Part shown: positions 41,321 through 50,945 of the stretch, piece by piece | Layout of the letters: each line of letters begins with the position of its first letter | How positions within the stretch are numbered: position 1 is the stretch's first letter | Assembly (NCBI GenBank): GCA_905221605.1 | Contig: CAJNDS010002547.1 | Span: forward strand, 46,001-110,000 | Direction of reading: 5' to 3' | Source: Symbiodinium natans | Taxonomy: Eukaryota > Sar > Dinophyceae > Suessiales > Symbiodiniaceae | DNA length: 64,000 bases | Notes under the pieces: model-generated | Databases searched by the model: none | What the model was told of the DNA's origin: nothing | Seen by the model: the letters and a program-made list of their open reading frames with translations, nothing else | Made by a program: the position numbers and the translations under genes

Positions 41321-41468
41321 CTGAAATATATGACACAGAAGTACACATCACTCCCTTCACTTCGGGCGTTCTAGTGAAAGGCCGCAATGGCGGCAAACAA
41401 GCACATAAAACCATGGTTGTTACGATGTCTTACGACAGTCTGCACGCAAGGTTCAATTTTGTGCGTTT

Positions 41469-41654
41469 TTGTTTCTTCTTTTAATTATGTTGCTTCTGCT
41501 GGCAGTTGTTAGTGGTTCGAGCATTCTGACGACACACCGTTCGCATAGGCCTTGTGACAGTGCGTCTTGTTACAGAAACGTCAAACATCCTGGTGCAGCA
41601 TGTTGTGTAGAGGAGCAACAGCGCTGTAAATGCCGGTGTTTTGGGCATGGATAG
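41469..41654 (+). other. Small Cys-rich plus frame, doubtful
   Basis: A plus frame of about 60 codons (first ATG 41487) starts hydrophobic and ends with seven Cys (C-x4-C-x10-CC-x6-C-x-C-x-C). It resembles a small secreted Cys-rich peptide. The opposite strand has a splice-bounded frame over it (MFDVSVTRRTVTRPMRT, acceptor ctgcaccag, donor GTGTGT), which fits the local strand better. Confidence 0.2.
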
Positions 41655-41692
41655 AGTAACATGGTCGTAACCAACCCCCCCAAAAAAAAAAT

Positions 41693-41826
41693 CTCCAAAA
41701 GTTCGCGAAAAAACCAGGTTGTTTACGTGCCTGCTTCCTTATAGGTCGCGGGCGTGTAAACACCCAAACCCTCTCCAAAAGTCCGCGAAACAACCAGGTT
41801 TTCCAACGCGCCTGCTTCCAATATAG
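41693..41826. repeat. 80 bp tandem repeat, two copies
   Basis: CTCCAAAAGTTCGCGAAA at 41693 and CTCCAAAAGTCCGCGAAA at 41773, both followed by CAACCAGGTT-like and CCTGCTTCC. Low divergence. Confidence 0.7.
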
Positions 41827-42024
41827 GGCTCAGGGTTCAAGACCATATGCCCTTGAACCCTACAAAAAAGATTAAGCCCTAAGCCCTAAGCCCTAAACCC
41901 TACACCCTAGATCTTAAACCCTTAAACCCTAACTTTTCCTGTCCTAAACAGTTCAGATCGACCCGAAAACCCTAAACCCTAAACCCTGAACCCTGAACCC
42001 TGAACCCTAAACCCTAAACCCTAA

Positions 42025-42093
42025 TTAAACCCTAAACCCTAAACCCTAAACCCTAAACCCTAAACCCTAAACCCTAAACCCTAAACCCTAAAC
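42025..42093 (-). repeat. Telomere-like array, CCCTAAA
   Basis: About nine units, forming the putative GTTTAGGG donor of the adjacent exon. Confidence 0.8.
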
Positions 42094-42168
42094 CCGAAGC
42101 CAACACGGGTGGGGTGCCTGGAGTCCCCGCTGCTCCAGCAGCTTGCGCTGAGCCAGGAGGTCGGAGGC
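42094..42168 (-). CDS. Predicted exon, exactly 25 codons
   Basis: Acceptor tcttgcggtgtag and donor GTTTAGGG. ASDLLAQRKLLEQRGLQAPH and on; helical, Leu/Arg/Gln-rich. Phase 0 at both edges, third positions almost all C or G. Confidence 0.6.
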
Positions 42169-42356
42169 CTACACCGCAAGAGGTGGGGTTTAGGGTTTAG
42201 GGTTTAGGGTTTAGGGTTTAGGGTTTAGGGTTTGGGGTTTGGGGTTTAGGGTTTAGGGTTTAGGGCTTAGGCTTTAGGGTTTAGGCTTTAGGGTTTAGGG
42301 TCTAGGGTTTAGGGTCTAGGGTTTCTTCGGAATTGTTCAATTTTTTTTTGTTGCCG

Positions 42357-42380
42357 GGGGGGGGGGGGGGGGGGGGGGGG
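42357..42380. repeat. G tract
   Basis: About 24 G after a T tract. Confidence 0.9.
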
Positions 42381-42644
42381 AGGTTTCAGGGGGTGTCCTA
42401 AACCCTAAACCCGAAACTAGTTCATGGTTTTGTTATTCCTTATTGGGGTTAAGTACCCTTAAACAGGAAAAATGTTACCCAACTATGACAAAGGAAACCC
42501 CGGGAAGTGGACCTTAAACCCTAAACCCCTCAACCCCAAACCCTGAACCCCCAGCCCTAAACCCGAAACCCCATACCCCAAACCCTAAACCCTAGCCCTA
42601 AACCCTAAACCCGAAACCCTAGCCCTAAACCCTAAACCCGAAAC

Positions 42645-42739
42645 CCCAAGGCCTTCCCCGGGCATCGGTGGCGCTCGGTGGGCGGAGGCAGGTTGAAGTT
42701 CTGGTTGTCCGTCTCCTGGGCTTCCGCAAAGCTCGGGCA
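42645..42739 (-). CDS. Predicted exon, polar
   Basis: Acceptor ctccccaag, 31 codons CPSFAEAQETDNQNFNLPPP and on, 2 nt, donor GTTTCGGG (a variant unit). Strong C/G third positions. The array 42750-42830 lies upstream. Confidence 0.6.
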
Positions 42740-43461
42740 CTTGGGGAGTTTAGGGTTTAGGGTTTAGGGTTTAGGGTTTAGGGTTTAGGGTTTAGGGTTT
42801 AGGGTTTAGGGTTTAGGGTTTAGGGTTTAGGGTCCACTTCCTGGGCTAATGAGGCCCCCACGCTGGAGGGAGGTTAGGGAGCTTCGAATTAGGAGGGTTT
42901 AGGGTGTCGGGCTTAGGATTTAGGGTCTAAGGATTAGGATTCAGGATTTGGGATTTAGGATTGATAGGGAGAGTTGGGGGGTCTGAGGAATGAGCACCAT
43001 AAACCGCAAAGGGTTCAGGGTTTAGGGCTTTAAGGGCTTGGGAATTGTGCGGGGTTTTGTGGGGTCAGGGTTCTTGGCTTTGCTGGGTCTTGTTTAGGTT
43101 TTTCTTCGGGAGCAGTTTTTGAGGGATGGTACACTCAACCCATTCCCCCGAACAATTGGCTGTTAAGGAATTTCATACAAAGACGGAACTCTGTAAGCTC
43201 CCCCTAAACCCTAAACCCTAAACCCTAAACCCTAAACCCAAGAACTCTTCTCTAGTGCCTTATATAAGAGAGCCGATTCCAAAGCACACGACAAAAGCCG
43301 TTCCATAAACCCCAAACCCTAACCCCCTGCGGCTTCTGGGGCTTGAGGTATGTGAAAAAACATACGAACCCTAAACCCTAAACCCTCAACCCTCAACCCT
43401 AAACCCTAAACCCTAAACCCTCAACCCTCAACCCTCAACCCTAAACCCTTGGGAGTGTTAC

Positions 43462-43543
43462 TGCAGGCAAGAAGGGGGCGCCCAATTCATGGACGCAGGC
43501 TCCTCGCATTTGGCGACCAATGAGCCCATAGCTGTCACAAGAA
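43462..43543 (-). CDS. Predicted exon with strong acceptor
   Basis: ggttgagtttttgcag precedes 1 nt and 27 codons SCDSYGLIGRQMRGACVHEL and on; donor GTAACA. Confidence 0.6.
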
Positions 43544-43984
43544 CTGCAAAAACTCAACCAAAAGCCTTTCTAAAACTGAGGGGAGGGGGGGGGGGGGGTT
43601 TAGGGTCTAGGGTTTAGGGTTGAGGGTTTAGGTTTACGGGTTTAAGGGTTTAAGGGTTTAAGGGTTTGAGGGTTTAAGGGTTGGACGTGTATACAGGCAC
43701 TTCACTTTCTGAAGCCAAAAGCCTGAACCCTACACCCTGAACCTTTGCTTGAACTGCTTAGGAGTTGTTGGCTCTCTTTCGGGGGTTGAGGCTTTTACAG
43801 AGTTCAGAGCTCACAGGATTTGTAGGGCTTAGAGGCTTTCTAAGGTTTTTTGGGGTTTAGGGTCCCCTAAACCCGAAACCCTAAACCCTAAACCCTAAAC
43901 CCTAAAGCCTAAAGCCTAAAGCCTAAACCCAAAACCCAAAACCCTAAACCCTAAACCCTAAACCCTAAACCCAAAACCCTCAAA

Positions 43985-44103
43985 GGGAGCCAGGTAGTCC
44001 TTTGCCCGGCTTCGCGCTGCCACTTTGGGTCCGCGCTCGACTACGTCTGAGCGGCCAAAAAGATGACGGCGCGCGACAGGAAAGTCGAGCGGGTCGGGTA
44101 TAA
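43985..44103 (-). CDS. Predicted coding island, frame unsettled
   Basis: One frame is open across the island (PDPLDFPVARRHLFGRSDVV and on to AKDYLAPFE). Another over its first half reads YPTRSTFLSRAVIFLAAQ, then GTAGTC. Either one long exon or two short ones. Confidence 0.5.
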
Positions 44104-44225
44104 GAGTTTGGGTGGTCTTGGGGTTTAGGGTTTAGGGTTTAGGGTTTAGGGTTTAGGGTTTAGGGTTTAGGGTTTAGGGTGAACCCTAAACCCTAAACCC
44201 CCTAAACCCTAAACCCTGAACCCCT

Positions 44226-44325
44226 ATGCGCATGCAAGAGAGGGTGCAGGGTGGGTGGAAGGCTGTCACAGGGCACTGCTTTCGGCGACGGCAAGCAGGG
44301 GTCCTGCCTTGAGAAGATGCTCAGG
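44226..44325 (-). CDS. Possible exon, Pro-rich
   Basis: The minus frame SIFSRQDPCLPSPKAVPCDS stays open for over 30 codons after a cctgag edge. A second frame (HLLKAGPLLAVAESSAL) ends at TGA. Confidence 0.35.
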
Positions 44326-44579
44326 GGTTCAGGTTTTAGTTTAGGGTTTAGGGTTTAGGGGTTAGGGTTTAGGGTTTAGGGTTTAGGGACTTAGGACTTA
44401 GGGTTTAGGGTTTTGGGTTTGGCTGCCAACTCTCAAGAGATGGGCTGGACCAAGTTCTTAAGTCGTTCCTGAAGGTTGAGGGCTTCAGGGCTTAGGGGTT
44501 TGTAGCTTAACCAGGCTTGAAGTTTGAGGGTTTTAGGTTTAGGGGTTGCTGCATGGGGGTTTTAATTCAGGACCCTCAC

Positions 44580-44666
44580 CCGAAAGCAGGATAAGGGCCC
44601 AAGAAGCACAGCCACTGGTACCAATCGTGATATTGCAGATACGGGACTCCCAACTCATGGCTCATC
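44580..44666 (-). CDS. Predicted exon, aromatic, both sites good
   Basis: Acceptor gtttctcgcatacag, 1 nt, 28 codons MSHELGVPYLQYHDWYQWLC and on, 2 nt, donor GTGAGG. The plus frame across it is longer but has no splice context. Confidence 0.6.
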
Positions 44667-45235
44667 CTGTATGCGAGAAACTTAAACCAAGAACTTCTCC
44701 CAAGGTTTTGGGGTGTGGCCAAGTTTTTCAAGCTCAGAACGCTAAGACCTGAAGCCTAAACCCGAAATCATGTCGCATGCAGTTTGTCCCTTATGCCTTG
44801 GCTACAGGGCTCATCTGGATCATCAAAGCTGCAGCCAGCAAGATACCCCTAAACCCGAAACCTTCACTCCCCTGTGCGAGGGTGCAGGACCTGGCTCTCT
44901 TCCACCTGATGGGGAGGGAGTTAGGGTTTAGGGTTTAGGGTTCAGGGTTCAGGGTTCAGGGTTCAGGGTTCAGGGTTCAGGGTTCAGGGTTCAGGGTTTA
45001 GGGTTTAGGGTTTAGGGCGTGCCAGACGGGAGCGCGCTTTGGGAGCGCGCGGTAGTCTGCAGACCTACCCACCCCAAGACCACCCACTTACAACTCTCAA
45101 GGAGTTAAGACCTTTTATTTTTTTTACAAGGCATCACATGAGTCAGCACTCACACCCTTTTTGGGGATTTCCACAAGGTGCGTGGACCAGGCGCAAAGCT
45201 GCAGCAGACGGAAACGAGGCAGGGTCCGTGAAGAC
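44667..45235. other. Small possible exons and a GGGTTCA block
   Basis: Minus frames at about 44770-44845 (SFDDPDEPCSQGIRDKLH), 44883-44908 (VEESQVLHPRTG after ccatcag) and 45015-45062 (YRALPKRAPVWHAL after gtctgcag). The GGGTTCA block runs 44940-44998. Confidence 0.4.
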
Positions 45236-45570
45236 AGCTTGGGTTGGCGCGAAGGGGCTAAGGGATGGGCCAGGAACAGGGAAAGGCAGCGAGGCTTGGT
45301 TGGCGCGAAGGGGCTCCAGCCAGGAAGAACACACAGTGAACAGCTTGGGTTACGAAAAAAAGCCAGTAAAACAGGGCTGGTAGCTTGGCTTGGCGCGAAC
45401 GGGGTAAGGTGGGGTGCCGAACCAGGGTCAGACCAGGCACAAAGTTGCAGCAAACGGAAGCGAGGCAGGACAGATTGGGTTGGTGCGAAGGGGCTAAAGC
45501 CAGAGGGAGAGCCCCGAAACAGGACACAAACTGGTGCGCGGACAGCTTGGCTTGGCGCAAGGGGGTAAGA
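45187..45570. repeat. Degenerate higher-order repeat, about 245 bp period
   Basis: ACCAGGCGCAAAGCTGCAGC at 45187 recurs as ACCAGGCACAAAGTTGCAGC at 45432. The motif GCTTGG.TTGGCGCGAAGG recurs five times (45236, 45293, 45382, 45472, 45543). Several frames on both strands are open as a result. Coding is possible but not favoured. Confidence 0.65.
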
Positions 45571-45606
45571 TGACTCGAACAGGCCAAGGCCGCAAAACCA
45601 GTCAGA

Positions 45607-46016
45607 ACCAGGGCCAGGGCCAGGGCCAGGGCCAGGGCCAGGGCCAGGGCCAGGGCCAGGGCCAGGGCCAGGGCCAGGGCCACGGCCAGGGCCAGCACCG
45701 GGCCAGAACCCAGGATCAGGGCCCCAGGGCCAAGGCCAGGACCAGGGTCAGGGCAGGGGCCAGGGCCGGTAGGCCAGGGCCGGTAGGCCAGGGCCGGTAG
45801 GCCAGGGCCAGGGCCAGGGCCAGGGCCAGGGCCAGGGCCAGGGCCAGGGCCAGGGCCAGGGCCAGGGCCAGGGCCAGGGCCAGGGCCGGGCCAGGCCAGG
45901 GCCAGGGCCAGGGCCAGGGCCAGGGCCAGGGCCAGGGCCAGGGCCAGGGCCAGGGCCAGGGCCAGGGCCAGGGCCAGGGCCAGGGCCAGGGCCAGGGCCA
46001 GGGCCAGGGCCAGCCA
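45607..46016. repeat. Hexanucleotide (CCAGGG)n
   Basis: Two long stretches (45607-45690, 45794-46016) of CCAGGG with a GCCGGTAG-bearing linker repeated three times (about 45760-45800). Open frames here encode Gly-Gln, Ala-Leu and Gly-Pro repeats and are artefacts of composition. Confidence 0.9.
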
Positions 46017-46294
46017 GGGCCAGAGTCAGGTTTTTGGCCAGCCCTGCCTGCCCCAACAAAACGGCCCCTGGTCCCCTCAGCCCAGCGGATGGGGGTGATG
46101 GACCAGGGGTCTCAAGGGGCCGTCCCAGGGGGCCCTCCAATGCAGGACCCCAGCGTGTGCGCGGACAGCTCGGTCGCCCGCCTGGGGCTCCCTCGCAGGG
46201 TCTCACTGAGCGCTCGACCAGCGCCCGCCTACCCCAAAAGACAAGAGAGTGGGGTGGCGGGCGGGTTTAGGGTTTGGGGTTTAGGGTTTAGGGT

Positions 46295-46831
46295 TCAGGT
46301 TTTCGGCTTTAGGGTTGGCAGGCGTTGGGATCGATGTGAAGACAACATCCGAAGTAGGTGTGTGAAGGAGTTAAAGGTTTGGGCCATCTGTTCGTGGAAG
46401 AGAAGCTTCGAAGAACTGTGAGCCCTAGTTGAGAGGCTCCTTTGCCAATGCTGAGAGGCGGAATTGCGTAACGCCATTAAGCACCCCGCCCTCAATACCA
46501 TAAATATAGATCTGCGCAGATTTTGCCGCTAGAGTTTCCGCGGGATGAAGAAGGACTTCAAGGATTCGGGGTGTCAGCCGTGGAGGCTGTTTGGCGAGAG
46601 GCGCGTAGGGTTAAGGATTTCATGAGGTTTACACAATTCCTGGACCTCTCTTTACCTACAGTTTCATGGGCTTTTCCTACGCATTCAGGGGTGGGTACTA
46701 CTAAACTGCAGGTAAATAGAGTCCCAGGAACTTCTAAGACCCCTGACAACAAAGTTGAAAAAAAGAAACAGACAGCAACCACGATCGAAGACAACTTCTG
46801 TAAGTCCCGACATGCGTACCCTAAACCCTAA
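46295..46831. other. Non-repetitive island, open on both strands
   Basis: Plus: a frame ending 46421 (RCEDNIRSRCVKELKVWAIC) and a 102-codon frame 46523-46831 whose first ATG is at 46622. Minus: 68 and 78 codon frames overlap them. The strand cannot be settled; the plus frames have the more acidic/basic, protein-like composition. Confidence 0.35.
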
Positions 46832-46944
46832 ACCCTAAACCCTAAACCCTAAACCCTAAACCCTAGACCCTAAACCCTAAACCCTACCCCACACCCTAAA
46901 CCCTATCATAAACCCTAAACCCTAAACCCTAAATCCGCCAAGCA

Positions 46945-47000
46945 GTTCTACCTTTGGACCTGCGAGGCTCTAACCGGCCAAGAGATTTACTCTGCGACAC
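46945..47000 (-). CDS. Possible short basic exon
   Basis: After ttcgtgtcgcag: SKSLGRLEPRRSK, donor GTAGAA. Confidence 0.4.
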
Positions 47001-47334
47001 GAAACCCTAAGAGTAATTCACAATACCCCAATTATTTAAAAGGAGAATATAAGGGTTTAGGGTTTCGGGATTAGGGCCAGGGTTTAGGGTTATGGTTTAG
47101 GGTTTAGGGAATACAGGAGGATTTTACCATACCCCTCAATAAACCCTAAGACAAGATGTCTGGCGAGATGAGGGCTTAGGTGTACAACCCCAAAAACCCT
47201 AACACATCCCTAAGCCACAAGCCCTAAGCCCTAAACCCCAAAACCCTAAGGACCCTAAACCCTAAACCCGAAGGACCCTAAACCCTAAACCCTAAACCCT
47301 AAACCCTAAACCCTAAACCCTAAACCCTCGATTT

Positions 47335-47412
47335 TTATTGGAGGCTCCAGGGGGCTTCCAGGCTCCTGCAGGCCTCTTCGCCCCGCGCGAGCGTGTGGCT
47401 CTCGACCCAGAC
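47335..47412 (-). CDS. Predicted terminal exon with TAA stop
   Basis: Acceptor ttggacccag, 25 codons VWVESHTLARGEEACRSLEA and on to WSLQ, then TAA. Third positions are almost all C or G up to the stop, then AT-rich sequence follows, as at a true 3' end. Likely the last exon of the run from 50220. Confidence 0.6.
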   Translation of the reverse strand, partial: VWVESHTLARGEEACRSLEAPWSLQ

Positions 47413-47449
47413 CTGGGTCCAATCGGGTTTCGGGTTTGTATAGGGTTAG

Positions 47450-47640
47450 GGTTTAGGGTTTAGGGTTTAGGGTGTAGGGTGTAGGGTGTAGGGTTTAGGG
47501 TTTAGGGTTTAGGGTTTAGGGTTTAGGGTTTAGGGTTTAGGGTTTAGGGTTTAGGGTTTAGGGTTTAGGGTTAGAGGTTAGGGGGTTTAGGGTTTAGGGT
47601 TTAGGGTTTAGGGTTCAGGGTTTAGGGCTTAGGGCTTGGG
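47450..47640 (+). repeat. Telomere-like array with GGGTGTA variants
   Basis: TTTAGGG with an early GGGTGTA block (47468-47495). Confidence 0.8.
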
Positions 47641-48365
47641 GCTTTACAGGGTTTATAGGGTTTGCAGGGTTTAGGGTTTCAAGGGATTTTGGGCTCTGTA
47701 GGGTTTAGGGTTTAGAGGTATTGAGGGTTTCTAGGCTGTAGGGTCTGTAGGGTTTGTAGGGTCTCTAGGGTTTATGGGGTCTGTAAGCTCTAGGGTTTGG
47801 GGTTTAGGGCTTCGGGCTTGTAGGGTTGATTAGGGTTTACTTGGTTTAGGGTTTATAGGGTCTCTATAGGTGTGCGGGGTTGCAGGGTTTAGGGTTTGGG
47901 GCTTTGTCGAGTTTATAGGGTTTAAAGGGTTTATGGGGTTTATGGGGTTTATGGGATTTCTAGGGTTTGCAGGGGTTATAGGGTCTGCAGGGCCTATAGC
48001 TTTTATGGGGCATATAGGACTTATAGGGTTTATATCGGACGTACAGGGTTTGTAGGATTTACAGGGCTTCTAGGGGGCTGCAGGGTTTACAGGTTTTATG
48101 GGGCTTAGAGGCTTGGCGGGCTTATAGGGTTTGCAGATTTTATAGGGTTTGCAGGGTCTATCGGGTTTACAGGGTTTATAGGGTTTGCAAGGTTCATCGG
48201 GTTTATAGGGTGTATGGGATTTATGGGATTTATAGGGTTTGCAGGGCTTGCTGGGTTTATGGGATTTATAGGGTTTATGGGTCGTATACGTAGGGCTTAT
48301 AGGGTGTATGGGTGGGAGTTACAGGGTTTATGGGATTGATAGGGTTTGTAGGGTTTAGAGGGTTT
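47641..48365 (+). repeat. Degenerate TTTATAGGG / TTTGCAGGG repeat
   Basis: Loose repeats of GGGTTTATAGGGTTTGCA, GGGTTTACA and GGGTTTATG, mostly 9-10 bp spaced, a distinct decay or variant class. A shorter patch of the same kind is at 19795-19855. Confidence 0.7.
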
Positions 48366-48394
48366 ACGATTCATAGAACTTAGGATCCATCGGC

Positions 48395-48480
48395 TTAGGG
48401 TTCAGGGTTCAGGGTTCAGGGTTCAGGGTTCAGGGTTCAGGGTTCAGGGTTCAGGGTTCAGGGTTCAGGGTTCAGGGTTT
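48395..48480 (+). repeat. Variant block GGGTTCA
   Basis: Eleven or twelve uniform GGGTTCA units between other variants. Confidence 0.85.
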
Positions 48481-48611
48481 AGGGTTTAGGGTTCAGGGTT
48501 CAGGGTTTCGGGTTTAGGGTTTAGGGTTTAGGGTTGGGGTTTAGGGTTTAGGGTTTGGGGTCTGGGGTTTAGGGTTTAGGGTGTAGGGTTCATGGGGGGT
48601 AGGATGAGGGC

Positions 48612-48703
48612 TCCAAAACAGCGAGGGAACGTGTTGCACCTCCAAATTTGCAGCTTCAACTCCTCTTGAAGCAGCTTCACAGACCTAGCCAGGCCTTGAT
48701 TCC
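48612..48703 (-). CDS. Predicted exon, helical, coiled-coil-like
   Basis: Acceptor tttgaggatgag, 2 nt, 30 codons: NQGLARSVKLLQEELKLQIW and on. The 2-nt start joins the 1-nt end of the exon at 49210. The end is placed at a GC donor (GCCCTC), the only phase-0 option seen before the exon at 47335. Confidence 0.5.
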
Positions 48704-48864
48704 CTCATCCTCAAAAACGCAAATGTTGGGGTTTAGGGTTTAGGGTTTAGGGTTTAATAAAGGTCACTCCCCTCAAGGCCTTGACTTAGAAACCTTATAA
48801 GCCCTGAACCCCCGGAACCCTGCAGCCCAATTAGCCCCAAGACTTAGGGTTTAGGATTTAGGGA

Positions 48865-49066
48865 CACCAATGCCCCATATCCCTTATCAGGAACAAGAGG
48901 GTGCCCTTGTTTGTTTGAAGGGGGCCCTAAACCCTAAACCCTAAACCCTAAACCCTAAACCCTAAACCCTAAACCCTAAACCCTAAACCCTAAACCCTAA
49001 ACCCTAAACCCTAAACCCCCCTAAACCCTTAACAAAACGGAGAACAAGGGTACTTGATGGGCATCC
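48865..49066. mobile_element. Foldback family C copy split by a telomere-like array
   Basis: Left half GGGTGCCCTTGTTTGTTTGA and right half ACAAGGGTACTTGATGGGCA correspond to the halves of the 4296 copy. Between them sit about 15 CCCTAAA units (48925-49030), where the other copies carry only a short cctaaaccta or cctacacct seed. Confidence 0.55.
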
Positions 49067-49209
49067 CGCACACAAGTAACCCCCTAAAACCCGAACCCCC
49101 TAACCCTAAACCCTAAACCCTAAACCCTAAACCCCAAACCCTAAACCCTAAACCCTAAACCCTAAACCCTAAACCCCAAACCCCAAACCCTAAACCCTAA
49201 ACCCTAAAC

Positions 49210-49270
49210 CCGGGAAGTCTGAGGTCCCGTCGCCCTCTTCCAGCTCGACCAGGACGGGGCCCGCCAGGGC
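49210..49270 (-). CDS. Predicted exon with repeat-derived sites
   Basis: Acceptor aacttccag, 20 codons ALAGPVLVELEEGDGTSDFP, 1 nt, donor GTTTAGGG. Every codon but one ends in C, G or A of a plausible set; acidic end. Phase fits 48612 downstream. Confidence 0.6.
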
Positions 49271-49274
49271 CTGG

Positions 49275-49560
49275 AAGTTTAGGGTTTAGGGTTTAGGGTT
49301 TAGGGTTTGGGGTTTAGGGTTTAGGGTTTAGGGTTTAGGGTTTAGGGTTTAGGGTTTGGGGTTTAGGGTTTAGGATTTGGGGTTTAGGGTTTAGGGCTTA
49401 GGGTTGGGGTTTGGGGTTTAGGGTTTGGGGTTTGGGGTGTAGGGCTTAGGGTTTAGGGTTTAGGGTTTAAGGTTTAGGGTTTGGGGTTTGGGGTTTAGGG
49501 TTTGGGGATTGGGGTTTAGGGTTTAGGGTTTGGGGTTAGGGTTTAGGGTTTAGGGTTGGG
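49275..49560 (+). repeat. Mixed TTTAGGG/TTTGGGG array
   Basis: About forty units, with TTTGGGG variants scattered in a semi-regular way. Confidence 0.8.
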
Positions 49561-49663
49561 TTTAGGGATTAGGGTCTCGGGTTTAGGGTTAAGGGCTCAG
49601 GGTTTAGGATTTAGGGCTTATGGTTTAGAGTCCTGCGGTCTCGGGTTTACGTGCATTAGGGGC

Positions 49664-49723
49664 CTTGAACTCCCAGCGCCCGATGCCGAAGCCCCGCATG
49701 AGCTCGCCCTGACCCCTCATTGC
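49664..49723 (-). CDS. Predicted exon, Gly/Arg-rich
   Basis: Acceptor agttaag; MRGQGELMRGFGIGRWEFK after one Ala. A GC donor (AAG then GCCCCT) gives phase 0, matching 49210. A GT donor 13 nt further (GTAAAC, low edge 49651) would not match. Confidence 0.55.
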
Positions 49724-49875
49724 CTTAACTCCCTACCACCTAACCCCCAAAACCTGAAGCCTACAGTCCTCCATATGGATTAAGCCCTAAACCCTAAACC
49801 CTAAACCCTAAACCCTAAACCCTAAACACTAAAACCCCTAAACCCTAAACCCTGAACCCTAAACCCTAACCCCTC

Positions 49876-49926
49876 CCCTATGATAGTCCCCATTAAGGAC
49901 TGTCAGTATAAGCGGGGGACATCCCC
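49876..49926. mobile_element. Half copy of foldback family B
   Basis: CCCTATGATAGTCCCCATTA through GGGGGACATCCC matches the right half of 2541-2645 closely. The left half is absent. Confidence 0.55.
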
Positions 49927-50053
49927 AAGGTTTAGGGTTCAAGAGCCCTACAAGCCCTTCAAGCCCTGAACCCTAAACCCTAAGCCCTAAACCCGAAGCC
50001 CTAAGCCCCAAACCCTGAGCCCTAAACCCTAAAACGCCCAAACCCCCGAAACC

Positions 50054-50160
50054 CTAAACCCTAAACCCTAAACCCTAAACCCTAAACCCTAAACCCTAAA
50101 CCCTAAACCCTAAACCCTAAACCCTAAACCCTAAACCCTAAACCCTAAACCCTAAACCCG
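50054..50160 (-). repeat. Telomere-like array, CCCTAAA
   Basis: About fifteen perfect units directly before the exon at 50176. Confidence 0.85.
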
Positions 50161-50175
50161 AACCCTCAACCCGAC

Positions 50176-50220
50176 CTCCCTCGGAGCTTCGCTGGAGAGC
50201 CAGGAGCCGATAGCCATGAC
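50176..50220 (-). CDS. Predicted 45-nt exon
   Basis: Acceptor aaagccaccag, VMAIGSWLSSEAPRE, donor GTCGGG. Phase 0 at both edges, consistent with the exon at 49664. Confidence 0.5.
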
Positions 50221-50239
50221 CTGGTGGCTTTGAGTGGGT

Positions 50240-50470
50240 TGGGGTTTAGGGTTTAGGGTTTAGGGTTTAGGGTTTAGGGTTTAGGGTTTAGGGTTTAGGG
50301 TTTAGGGTTCAGGGTTCAGGGTTCAGGGTTCAGGGTTTAGGGTTTAGGGTCTAGGGTTTAGGGTTTAGGGTTTAGGGTTTGGGGTTTAGGGTTTGGGGTT
50401 TAGGGTTTAGGGGGTTTGGGGTTTAGGGTTTGGGGTCTAGGGTTTAGGGTTTGGGGTTTGTAGGGCCCGT
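50240..50470 (+). repeat. Telomere-like array with TTCAGGG and TTTGGGG sub-blocks
   Basis: TTTAGGG ten times, TTCAGGG four times, then mixed. Confidence 0.8.
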
Positions 50471-50520
50471 TTTTGTTGGGTAGTCGGGGGCCTTCAAGGT
50501 ACTTAGGGCAGAGGGTTTAG

Positions 50521-50945
50521 GGTTTAGGGTTTAGGGTTGTCAGGCGTTGTTCAGGTTGACTGCTTCGGGTGCTTCAGGATGTTCCAGGTGTGTCAAGGAA
50601 CAACCCGAAAGACCCCTTGAAACCCGTAACGATTGCCAAAACATCCTACCTTCGAAGTCTCCGAACATCAAAGAAAGATCCTTGAAGCACGAGCACCAAC
50701 AACAAAACTCCCCTAGACTCCCTAAACTCCACCCCGAGTATACGCAGCACATTCCCCACAACCTTAACCCTCAACCCTGAACCCTAATCCTAAACCCTAA
50801 ACCCTAAACACTAAACCCTAAACCCTAAACCCTAAACCCCACCCCAAACTGCCGAGCTCCCCCACCAGTGCGCGCACGGAGGGGGAGAGCGAGAGCCGTG
50901 CTGCCAGCCTTGGCTCCAAGGGTTGGTCAGGGCAGGGTTGAGGGT
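50521..50945. other. Unresolved islands
   Basis: 50540-50760 is open on both strands for over 70 codons, and the minus frame is Cys/Trp-rich. At 50866-50925 a minus exon is possible (after ggctggcag: RLSLSPSVRALVGELG, then GTTTGG). Confidence 0.35.

Noticed and set aside
41469-41654. Secreted Cys-rich peptide gene
   Set aside because: The usual start would be ATG at 41487, leaving a short leader, and the opposite strand has a splice-bounded frame. Kept only as a doubtful feature.
45258-46206. Ala-Leu, Gly-Gln and Gly-Pro repeat proteins of up to 152 residues
   Set aside because: Direct products of (CCAGGG)n in different frames.
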